From assembly GCA_902579605.1 (NCBI GenBank), contig CACHHD010000001.1, positions 124,001 to 188,000 of the forward strand: 64,000 bases of DNA, in the 5' to 3' direction. Each line of letters starts with the position of its first letter. The stretch's first letter is position 1. Positions 47,255 to 54,918 of this stretch are shown in pieces. The notes under the pieces were generated by a model, which saw only the letters and a program-made list of their open reading frames with translations, was not told the DNA's origin and did not search any database. This DNA comes from an uncultured Pelagibacteraceae bacterium (lineage in GTDB: Bacteria > Pseudomonadota > Alphaproteobacteria > Pelagibacterales > Pelagibacteraceae). The position numbers were made by a program, and so were the translations under genes.

Positions 47255-48679
47255 ATGCGTTTAGTATATTTAATCTCAATTTTTTTAGCGAGTTTTAACT
47301 TAGCTAATTCATCTGAATTTTTTAAAGATATTAGTAATCAAATTTTAAATCAGGGTGATAGACTTAGTTACGGAGTGGCAGTCTCTGATACCAATAATGA
47401 TGGTAATTATGAATTTATAGTAACTGGATTTGGTAATAAAAATTTGGCTTTATCTTCTGCTAATGGAAAATTAATCAATGTAGCAAAGAGTAAAGTATTT
47501 ACAGATAGAGAGAAACTAACGATAGGTGTTGCATCGTGTGATATTGATGGTGATGGTTTCGAAGAAATCTATTTTTTAAATACTGATACTTATAGCGGGG
47601 TAAAAAGATATTCTGACCGGTTAATTGATTTAAAAAATAATAAATATATTGATTTGTTTGAACAAGAAATTAATAAAGAAAATCTAAATTTAACTGCCGG
47701 AAGATCAGTTGCATGTGTTGATAGAAAAGGTGATGGCATGTATGGTTTTTATGTTGCAAATTATGGTGGACCGACAAGATTTTATGAGATGTCTAATAAG
47801 AAAATAATTGATAAAGCAAGTGAGTTAGGATTAAACAAAATTACTGGTGGTCGCTCTGTAGTTTCAGGGCATATTTTATCAAACAAAATTGATATATTTG
47901 CTGCAAACGAGAGAGGGAGTAATTTTCTTTATAAAAATGTAGATGGAATTTATTTTGATATGGCAGCATCTCAAAGAGTTCTGGATACGTATCAAAATGG
48001 TCGGGGAACTGTTCTCTCAGATATTTTATATAGAGGAAGTTTGGATATTATTAATGGAAATTGGGATGGCTATCATAGGCTATTTGTTAAAAGAGAAAAT
48101 TTTTTTGAGGATATTGCAACTTCACCATTCAATACTCCGTCAAAAATAAGAACAGTAATTTCTGCTGATTTTGATAACGATGGTTTTGATGAAATATTTA
48201 TGAATAACATTGGTGAACCCAATAAGCTTTTTAAAATTTTAAATAACGGAAAAGTGAAGGAAATTCCAATTAAAACTGCATTAGAACCAAATGGACTTGG
48301 AACAGGTGCAGCAGTTGCAGATATAGATAATGATGGAATACTTGAGTTATTGATTTCTCATGGAGAAGTCGGTCTTCAAAAATTAACTTTATATAAGGCT
48401 AAAATCGATAAAAAAAAGAACTTTATTAGAATTAAACCATTAAATAAAAATGGCGCACCTGCAAGGGGTGCAACGGTTACCTTAATTTCAAATAAAAGAA
48501 AACACGCGAAAACTATAGACTCTGGATCTGGCTATTTGTGTCAGATGGAACCTGTCGCTCATTATGGCATAAGAGATAAAGAAAAAAATTTTTTAGTCAA
48601 AATAAGATGGACTAATGGAGAAGAAAATACTTATCAAATTAATGAGGTAGGTAAAACTTACACCTATACTCAAAAGTAA
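47255..48679 (+). CDS. Exported FG-GAP/VCBS repeat protein with ASPIC/UnbV domain (CRTAC1-like)
   Basis: This 474-aa protein starts with a signal peptide (LVYLISIFLASFNLANS). It has several Ca-binding-like VCBS repeats, e.g. DTNNDGNYEFIV, DIDGDGFEEIYF, DFDNDGFDEIFM and DIDNDGILELLI, that form a beta-propeller. A C-terminal ASPIC/UnbV module follows (about 390-470, GAPARGATVTL ... VKIRWTNGEENTYQ). The group is common in marine bacteria, with no defined enzyme role known to me; adhesion or extracellular substrate binding is plausible. It starts with ATG 8 bases after the thioesterase stop. Confidence 0.85.
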   Translation: MRLVYLISIFLASFNLANSSEFFKDISNQILNQGDRLSYGVAVSDTNNDGNYEFIVTGFGNKNLALSSANGKLINVAKSKVFTDREKLTIGVASCDIDGDGFEEIYFLNTDTYSGVKRYSDRLIDLKNNKYIDLFEQEINKENLNLTAGRSVACVDRKGDGMYGFYVANYGGPTRFYEMSNKKIIDKASELGLNKITGGRSVVSGHILSNKIDIFAANERGSNFLYKNVDGIYFDMAASQRVLDTYQNGRGTVLSDILYRGSLDIINGNWDGYHRLFVKRENFFEDIATSPFNTPSKIRTVISADFDNDGFDEIFMNNIGEPNKLFKILNNGKVKEIPIKTALEPNGLGTGAAVADIDNDGILELLISHGEVGLQKLTLYKAKIDKKKNFIRIKPLNKNGAPARGATVTLISNKRKHAKTIDSGSGYLCQMEPVAHYGIRDKEKNFLVKIRWTNGEENTYQINEVGKTYTYTQK

Positions 48680-48681
48680 TT

Positions 48682-49383
48682 TTACCTAGCCATTTTAATA
48701 AATATATCACCCATTCCCATGTTTAGTTTATCGGTTGGAATTTGATTTTTAAAAGCACAAAATTTTCCTGTCATTTCATTATTACTTATAGCGGATAAAT
48801 CCTTTGCCTGACATTTATTGGCAGAATGTAGTAAACCAACTACTAGTTGATTATCAACTATAAATACCTCATCTTTATTTAAATCATTACTTTTACAAAA
48901 ATAATTTCTGTTAACTTCTTCAGGAAAATCCTTTTTTTGGCAAGGATTTTTTATTAAAAGTACGTCTATTTTCTTTTTTCCTTCTTTGAATTTGTGATTA
49001 ATAGTTTTTACTTTTACGTAATTCATTAAATCACATGAACACGGTAAACAGCACTGATAAATATTTCCGCAAGTTTGTTCGTTATTTTTTGAATTTTTTA
49101 CATTTATAAATACGGGTTTTTGACCAGGATTAATTAGCGATCCTGAAACTGGACAGTAAAGTTTGTTATATTCAATAAATTCTTGGTAGGTTAAATTTTG
49201 GTCTATAAGATACTTAAAAAATCTCGGACCTGCAGCGTTTCTATTACTATCAGGAAAAATTTTTGGCCAATTAGTTACTAAATTTTCATAATAAAATTTT
49301 TTTTGTTGGAAATTTACCTCTGCAGTTGAATTAAGTTGCAGTGGTAGAAAAAATAATATGATTACTAATATTAAGTTTTTCAT
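48682..49383 (-). CDS. Exported cysteine-rich protein of unknown function
   Basis: This 233-aa protein has a signal peptide (LILVIILFFLPLQLNSTA) and at least ten cysteines in the mature part, including YCPVSGS, CGNIYQCCLPCSCD, KNPC, YFC and KFCAF. It is probably periplasmic and either disulphide-bonded or metal-binding. I do not recognise the family. It lies 3 bases downstream of an exported MsrB, which suggests a shared role in periplasmic thiol or oxidation defence (inference). Confidence 0.7.
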   Translation of the reverse strand: MKNLILVIILFFLPLQLNSTAEVNFQQKKFYYENLVTNWPKIFPDSNRNAAGPRFFKYLIDQNLTYQEFIEYNKLYCPVSGSLINPGQKPVFINVKNSKNNEQTCGNIYQCCLPCSCDLMNYVKVKTINHKFKEGKKKIDVLLIKNPCQKKDFPEEVNRNYFCKSNDLNKDEVFIVDNQLVVGLLHSANKCQAKDLSAISNNEMTGKFCAFKNQIPTDKLNMGMGDIFIKMAR

Positions 49384-49386
49384 TAG

Positions 49387-49836
49387 TTACTCTGGTACAA
49401 ATATTAAACAAAGACCATTATTGCAGTACCTCTTTCCATTTGGTCCTGGTCCATCGTCAAAGACGTGTCCATGATGAGCACCACATTTAGCACAGTGATA
49501 CTCAATTCTTTTCATACCAAAGGAATAGTCAACTTTAGTTTTAAAAGCTCCAGGTATAGCCTCGTTAAAAGAAGGCCACCCTGTTCCACTGTCAAATTTT
49601 GAAACCGACTCGAATAGTTTAGCATTACAATTTGCACAGTGATATGAGCCTTTACGTTTTTCAAAATTAAGTGGACTTGTACCAGCTCTTTCAGTTCCTT
49701 CACCAAACATTATTCTTTTTTGTTCTTCAGAAAGATTAGGGTTAATTATCTTTTTCTCAATAGATGACAATTTAAAGGGCAAGAATAAAGATGCGATGCT
49801 ATAAAAAATTATTTTTATAAAGGTTCTTTTTTCCAT
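49387..49836 (-). CDS. msrB: Exported peptide-methionine (R)-S-oxide reductase MsrB
   Basis: This 149-aa protein has an N-terminal hydrophobic anchor or signal (TFIKIIFYSIASLFLPF) and then the MsrB domain: zinc CxxC pairs CANC and CAKC, the substrate motif FDSGTGWPSF, HHGHVFDDGPGP and the catalytic Cys in RYCNN. It reduces methionine-R-sulfoxide in proteins, here presumably in the periplasm. A further Cys in GLCLIF replaces the usual Ala or Leu near the active site and might serve as a resolving residue (inference). It sits between a Cys-rich exported gene and a 50-aa zinc-ribbon-like gene. Confidence 0.92.
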   Translation of the reverse strand: MEKRTFIKIIFYSIASLFLPFKLSSIEKKIINPNLSEEQKRIMFGEGTERAGTSPLNFEKRKGSYHCANCNAKLFESVSKFDSGTGWPSFNEAIPGAFKTKVDYSFGMKRIEYHCAKCGAHHGHVFDDGPGPNGKRYCNNGLCLIFVPE

Positions 49837-49889
49837 AAATTTTATATAAACCTTTTTGATTTAAAAAAACTGCGCTTAAATGATGCTGG

Positions 49890-50042
49890 TTAATTTTCTT
49901 TTTGTCTAATTTTTGCAATGCCACAATCTTTACATTTCACAGTCTCGGTAGAACCTGCTGCGCCAAAACCATATTTGGTATCAATAATATCGTATCTGTG
50001 AATTCCGATATAGCAGAACCATCTATAAATCTGCTTTAACAT
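49890..50042 (-). CDS. 50-aa CxxC (zinc-ribbon-like) protein between TRAP permease and msrB
   Basis: The ATG at 50040-50042 is 6 bases after the TRAP permease stop on the same strand, and the product runs to TAA at 49890-49892. It begins MLKQIYRWFCYIGIHRYD and has KCKDCG near residue 40. One Cys at residue 10 plus the CxxC might bind zinc. The KYGFGAAGSTETVKCKDCG segment reads as a folded knuckle. Function unknown. Position and coding quality support a real gene. Confidence 0.65.
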   Translation of the reverse strand: MLKQIYRWFCYIGIHRYDIIDTKYGFGAAGSTETVKCKDCGIAKIRQKEN

Positions 50043-50048
50043 AATTTC

Positions 50049-52376
50049 TCACTCAAGTTTGCGTCTGTAATTATTATATCCAAAAATTAATAATAGTGAA
50101 AGAGCGAAAGGGTAAACAATAGCTTTATTTGGTCTATCAGGGTTTTCAATTTTAAAATTACTTATGATATCCCCCATCTGCATTCCTGATTTTTTTGCCT
50201 CACCCTTCCAGTTTAATTTATCTACTATTAATTGTTCGTTTTGTTCAGACAAAGTCACTCCGTATTCTTCTAAGTTATATTCATTTTCAAATTTTTCTTT
50301 ATCAATGACAAATAACTTATATCTTTCGCCGTACTCGCTTAGTCTAGTAACTTTAATATGAACTTCTTTGGCTGGATCAAATGAAAGATTTTGAACGGTT
50401 TCGGCTGAAAGTTTTTGCTCATTAAATTTTGGATAAAATTTACCCAAAACATAGTCAGGGGCTAAAAAAGATAAAGAGATGATTAGAAATGCTATAATTT
50501 CATACCATTTTAATTTATTTATAAACCACTGCTGAGTTGCAGCAGTAAAAACTAAAATTCCAATTAAAGATGTAACTATTACTATTAATGCTTGCCAAAT
50601 ATTATCTACACCGATTAGTAAAAGTTCGTGATTGAATAAAAAAACTATAGGTAAAATACCTGTTCTTAAACTGTACCAAATAGCTTGCAGACCAGTTCTA
50701 AGAGGATCACCTCCAGAAATTGCAGCTGCTGCATAAGATGCCAAACCAACTGGAGGCGTTACATCAGCCATCAGACCAAAATAAAAAACGAATAAATGAA
50801 CAGCGATCAATGGAAAAATATAACCAGATGCGTTTCCAACATCGACAAGAACTGTTGCCATAAGCGAAGCCACGACAACATAATTTGCTGTAGTCGGAAG
50901 ACCCATTCCAAGTAATAAACAGAGTATAATTGTGAGTAAAATTAAAATGATTACGTTGTCTCTAGCTATCGTCTCTATGACTATAATTAGATTGGTACTT
51001 AAACCTGTTGAACCTACCGCTCCAACTATTATGCCTGCTGTTGCAATCGCAATACCAACCCCAACCATATTGATTGCACCCTTTTGAAGTCCAACGATTG
51101 TTTGATTGTACCAGTCAGTTAGACCAGTTTTAAAGTCTGGATTTTTAATTATACGATTTATTAAATTTACTAAGATCAAAGATAAAGTTGCATAAAAAAT
51201 TGAAAATCCTGCTGTATATCTCATATAAACAAGTAAAAAAATTAAGACGGAAATTGGTATTAAAAAATGTAAACCAGAAAGAAAGGTTTTCTTTAAATGA
51301 GGAACGTCTGCATCATCCATTCCTTTGAGACCTAGTTTTAATGCCTCTAAATGAGATATATAAAACAAGGCAATATATGAAATTACCGCAGGTAAGAAAG
51401 CGTGTTTAACTACTTCAAAATAAGTAACACCTATAAAACTTGCCATAACAAAAGCTGCTGCACCCATTACAGGTGGCATTATTTGACCATTAACTGAAGA
51501 GGAGACTTCTATTGCTCCAGCTTTCTCTTGTGAGAAACCAGTTTTTTTCATAATTGGAATTGTGAATGTTCCAGTAGTAACTGTGTTTGCAATTGAAGAT
51601 CCAGAAATCATTCCTGTCATTCCCGAACCAAGAATCGCAGCTTTAGCTGGTCCTCCCCGCATTTTACCAACCATTGCAAAAGCTAAGTCTAAAAAATATT
51701 TTCCACCTCCAGCAGTTTCTAATAATGCTCCAAATAAAACAAACAAAAAGATAAAATCAACTGAAACACCAATTGGAATTCCGAATATCGCTTCTTGGTC
51801 AAACCATTGAAAACCTACTAATCTTTTTAGAGAGAGACCACCGTGAGAAATAATATCTGGTGCGTATTTTCCAAAATATGAAAAAAGTAGAAAACAAATT
51901 GCGATAATAACCAAAGGTAAGCCTATAGCTCTTCTCGTTGCTTCTAATAATATCAAAATACCAAAAGTACCAATAATTAATTCAATGGGAACTTTAAAGC
52001 CGAAAAATTCTTTCACTAGTAAAATTCCTCCTCTATTCACTAAATCGTCATAGAAAAAATAGATATAAAGACAACAAAAAGCCGCGACTAAACTTATTAA
52101 AATATCTAAAAAGGAAATTTTTTTTCCTCTTGCTATTGGAAATATTAGAAATGTTAGTGTAAGTGCAAATCCTAAATGAATTGCTCTAGCTGGCAAACCC
52201 TTGAACATGCCGAAATTAAACCAAAACGGAAATGGAGAAGCATACCAAAGTTGAAACAATGTCCAAATGATCGCTATCCCCATAACAATCTTTAAATGAA
52301 ATCCAGATAAATCTTTAGTCGGGGAAATATCTTCGCTAATTTTTTGTTTAATGCTAGCTTTTATATTTTGACTCAT
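50049..52376 (-). CDS. TRAP transporter permease, fused 4TM/12TM (TAXI type)
   Basis: This 775-aa protein joins the small (first ~4 helices) and large (12 or more helices) TRAP membrane subunits. The large-subunit core shows SGMTGMISGSSIANTVTTG, SSVNGQIMPPVMGAAAF and GLPTTANYVVVASLMA, all typical. A soluble C-terminal stretch (about 650-750) with AKKSGMQMGDIIS resembles the DUF3394/PDZ-like tail of such proteins. It imports an organic anion with Na+ together with the TAXI receptor encoded upstream. Substrate unknown. Confidence 0.92.
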   Translation of the reverse strand: MSQNIKASIKQKISEDISPTKDLSGFHLKIVMGIAIIWTLFQLWYASPFPFWFNFGMFKGLPARAIHLGFALTLTFLIFPIARGKKISFLDILISLVAAFCCLYIYFFYDDLVNRGGILLVKEFFGFKVPIELIIGTFGILILLEATRRAIGLPLVIIAICFLLFSYFGKYAPDIISHGGLSLKRLVGFQWFDQEAIFGIPIGVSVDFIFLFVLFGALLETAGGGKYFLDLAFAMVGKMRGGPAKAAILGSGMTGMISGSSIANTVTTGTFTIPIMKKTGFSQEKAGAIEVSSSVNGQIMPPVMGAAAFVMASFIGVTYFEVVKHAFLPAVISYIALFYISHLEALKLGLKGMDDADVPHLKKTFLSGLHFLIPISVLIFLLVYMRYTAGFSIFYATLSLILVNLINRIIKNPDFKTGLTDWYNQTIVGLQKGAINMVGVGIAIATAGIIVGAVGSTGLSTNLIIVIETIARDNVIILILLTIILCLLLGMGLPTTANYVVVASLMATVLVDVGNASGYIFPLIAVHLFVFYFGLMADVTPPVGLASYAAAAISGGDPLRTGLQAIWYSLRTGILPIVFLFNHELLLIGVDNIWQALIVIVTSLIGILVFTAATQQWFINKLKWYEIIAFLIISLSFLAPDYVLGKFYPKFNEQKLSAETVQNLSFDPAKEVHIKVTRLSEYGERYKLFVIDKEKFENEYNLEEYGVTLSEQNEQLIVDKLNWKGEAKKSGMQMGDIISNFKIENPDRPNKAIVYPFALSLLLIFGYNNYRRKLE

Positions 52377-52403
52377 TAATGAGAAGATACAATATTATAA
52401 AAA

Positions 52404-52433
52404 AAAAGGCCCAAAAAATATTGGGCCTTTTTA
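52404..52433 (-). terminator. Intrinsic terminator/attenuator between TAXI receptor and TRAP permease
   Basis: GGCCCAA (52408-52414) and TTGGGCC (52421-52427) form a 7-bp stem with a 6-base loop. On the - strand it ends in a run of T; A- and T-tracts on both sides make it symmetric. It sits between receptor and permease genes and could let the receptor be made in excess over the permease. Confidence 0.85.
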
Positions 52434-52452
52434 ATTTAATTATGAAGTAAGA

Positions 52453-53448
52453 TTACATTAATCCAGCTTCTTTGTAATACTTAATCGCTCCTGGGTGTAA
52501 TGGAGCTGATAAACCATCAGCTATCATATTTTTCTTTTCAAGAGGTCCAAAAGCAGGATGTTGAGCTCTGAAATCATCAAAGTTTTCCATTACAGCTTTT
52601 GTAACTAAGTATACTAACTCTTCAGAAACATTAGCGCTTGTAACAACTGTAGCTTTAACACCGAAAGTTGTAGCATCTTTTTTCTGATTTGAGTAAGTAC
52701 CTGCTGGGATTACTGCTTTAGCATAATAATCAGCTCCGTCAATTAAACCTTGAACTGGTGCTCCGGTTAAATTAATTGGACTAGCTTTTGCTTTACAAGT
52801 TGCTGCTTGCTCCATAGCTCCATTTGGAAATCCAACTGAATATCCGAACGCATCTATTTTACCATCACAAAGAGCCTTTACTTGTTCAGAAGAAGTAAGT
52901 TCTGTGGTTGCTTTGAACATACTCATATCTGCTCCCATAGCTTTCATTAACTCTTCCATAGTTCCTCTTTGACCAGAGCCTGGGTTACCGATGTTTACTG
53001 TTTTTCCTTTTAAGCCTTTAAAATCTTTTATTTTAGATTTTTTACTTGCCCAAATTTGAAAAGGTTCATTGTGGACAGAAAATACGGCTCTTAAGTCGCC
53101 AAATTGTTTTCCTTCCCATTTGCTTGAACCGTTATAAGCATGAAACTGCCAGTCAGACTGAGCAACACCAAATTGAAACTCACCATCTTTGATTTGTCCT
53201 ATATTGTAGTTAGAACCACCTGTTGATGGTGCAGTACATCTGTAAGCTTTAGCTGTACCTTTTTTTCTACCATGGTCAGCACTTATTGCTGATTTGTGTA
53301 ACATTTTACATATAGCGTTACCTGTTTGGAAATAAACTCCAGTAGGTCCGCCTGTTCCTATAGTAAAGAATTCTGCTGCTTTAGCGATTGGACTCGTAAA
53401 AGTGAAGATCACTAAAAACGCTGAAATCAATGACATTAGTTTTTTCAT
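52453..53448 (-). CDS. TAXI-family TRAP transporter solute receptor
   Basis: This 331-aa periplasmic protein starts with a signal peptide (LISAFLVIFTFTSPIAKAA) and then the TAXI opening FFTIGTGGPTGVYFQTGNAICKML. GKTVNIGNPGSGQRGTMEEL is the ligand-binding core. A G-rich ribosome site precedes the ATG. It captures an organic acid or amino acid and hands it to the fused TRAP permease downstream. Four cysteines, including two in the N-terminal half, may form disulphides. Confidence 0.94.
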   Translation of the reverse strand: MKKLMSLISAFLVIFTFTSPIAKAAEFFTIGTGGPTGVYFQTGNAICKMLHKSAISADHGRKKGTAKAYRCTAPSTGGSNYNIGQIKDGEFQFGVAQSDWQFHAYNGSSKWEGKQFGDLRAVFSVHNEPFQIWASKKSKIKDFKGLKGKTVNIGNPGSGQRGTMEELMKAMGADMSMFKATTELTSSEQVKALCDGKIDAFGYSVGFPNGAMEQAATCKAKASPINLTGAPVQGLIDGADYYAKAVIPAGTYSNQKKDATTFGVKATVVTSANVSEELVYLVTKAVMENFDDFRAQHPAFGPLEKKNMIADGLSAPLHPGAIKYYKEAGLM

Positions 53449-53513
53449 ATATACCCCCGTTTATTATTAAATATAAGTTAACTATGGATAAAGCTTGAGG
53501 TCAAAGAGAATCT

Positions 53514-54749
53514 TTATAAATTTTTAGCCCAATTTGATAATTTTTGAACACCCTCAACTACATTTGGTGCATACTTTTCAATTATTTTATCATTTAACAG
53601 TGAGCCATTAATATCCGCTTTTAAAAATTCATTTCCATCAAAATCTATATAACACAATCTAGTAAGCAATCTTTTAGAGTCAAAACCGAAATCTGAAGCA
53701 GGAAGCATAGCAACACCAGTTTCCTCCAATACTGTTTCACAAAGATGGGTTGAATTTTTAAATTTTTTATTTAAAAATTCAGGCATTAAATAAAAAGCAC
53801 CTTGAGGTTGATTGATCAAAACTTTATTTGATTTAAGGTTATTATAAACATAATTTCCAACCGATTTTAAAATGTTTAATGTTTTACTTTTATATTCAGT
53901 AAAATCTCCATCATATGCTTGAACAGCAGCATATTGTGCAGGTGTATTTACAGTGGAATAAGACTCGCTAGCTAGTGTTACAATAGTTTCTAAAAAATTC
54001 GAGAGTTTTTTTGGAACAGCAAAAAATCCAACTCTCCAACCTCCTGCTCCACACCACTTGCTTAATCCTCCGCTTATAAATGTTCCCTCGGGATAATGCT
54101 TTGAAATAGACTCATATTTTTTACAAAATGTCAAGTCAGTATAAATTTCATCTGATAAAACTAAAAGCTTATGTTTTTTTGCTACCATTGCTAATTCTGC
54201 TAGATTGTTACAAGTTGTACCTGAGGGATTGTTAGGAGAGTTAAGAATAAAAATTAGATTTTTTTTATTAAGAGACTTAATTTTTTTCTCAAGCTGTGTT
54301 GCAGTTGGAAACCAATTGTTTTCCCTTGTTGTCTCTATCCAGTGCACTTTATTTCTGCCTATAATAGCTTGCGGTTCATAAGAAACCCAGCTCGGTGCGG
54401 AAAGAACAATTTCGCCGTTAAAAGCAACATGCATTAACAACATCGCTTCTTTTGAACCTGGAGTAATAAGAATATTTTCCGCAGGATATTTGTTTCCAGT
54501 TTTTTTTTCTAGATATTTAGAAATTGAATTTCTAAGTTTCATAAGACCTTGGATAGGTAAATATTCTTTCCTATGAGCGTTTTCTTTTAATTTATTTATT
54601 ATATTTTCAGGAATAGGGAATGGAGATTGTCCAAAACCAAAACTATAAACTTTTTTTCCTTTAGCAATAAGTTCCTTGGACTTTTCGTTGATAACTAAAG
54701 TTGAGGACGGTTTAAGTTTTAAAATACTTTTCTTAGTATAATTCTTCAT
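53514..54749 (-). CDS. Pyridoxal-phosphate aminotransferase, class I/II
   Basis: This 411-aa enzyme has the fold type I markers: NSPNNPSGT, SDEIYTDL, the Schiff-base lysine in GLSKWCGAGGWRVGF, and a C-terminal Arg (LLTRLCYIDF) for the carboxylate. It resembles bacterial aspartate/aromatic or alanine-type transaminases; the substrate cannot be fixed. Two hairpins lie directly upstream of the ATG. It is divergent from the helicase gene 169 bases away. Confidence 0.88.
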   Translation of the reverse strand: MKNYTKKSILKLKPSSTLVINEKSKELIAKGKKVYSFGFGQSPFPIPENIINKLKENAHRKEYLPIQGLMKLRNSISKYLEKKTGNKYPAENILITPGSKEAMLLMHVAFNGEIVLSAPSWVSYEPQAIIGRNKVHWIETTRENNWFPTATQLEKKIKSLNKKNLIFILNSPNNPSGTTCNNLAELAMVAKKHKLLVLSDEIYTDLTFCKKYESISKHYPEGTFISGGLSKWCGAGGWRVGFFAVPKKLSNFLETIVTLASESYSTVNTPAQYAAVQAYDGDFTEYKSKTLNILKSVGNYVYNNLKSNKVLINQPQGAFYLMPEFLNKKFKNSTHLCETVLEETGVAMLPASDFGFDSKRLLTRLCYIDFDGNEFLKADINGSLLNDKIIEKYAPNVVEGVQKLSNWAKNL

Positions 54750-54751
54750 AG

Positions 54752-54805
54752 TAGCTTTTTAGTAAAAGCTATTAGTCACCATACGGGGACTCGAGGATTC
54801 AAGTC
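54752..54805 (-). promoter_or_regulatory. Two tandem hairpins in the aminotransferase 5' leader
   Basis: The proximal repeat TAGCTTTT (54752-54759) / AAAAGCTA (54764-54771) is an 8-bp stem ending 2 bases before the ATG. The distal repeat GACTCGA (54788-54794) / TCAAGTC (54799-54805) is a 7-bp stem with one G-T pair. No Shine-Dalgarno is visible. The pair looks like a structured mRNA leader that could sense a ligand or block initiation. I cannot match it to a named riboswitch. Confidence 0.4.
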
Positions 54806-54918
54806 AATTAAAACTTTGAAAGAAGAACATTTGACAAATTGATTCGGTCATGTTTTAATCTTATTTTGTTCTCTGAGGTAACCTATATATAGTATAAAAA
54901 ATACAATCAGACACAATT

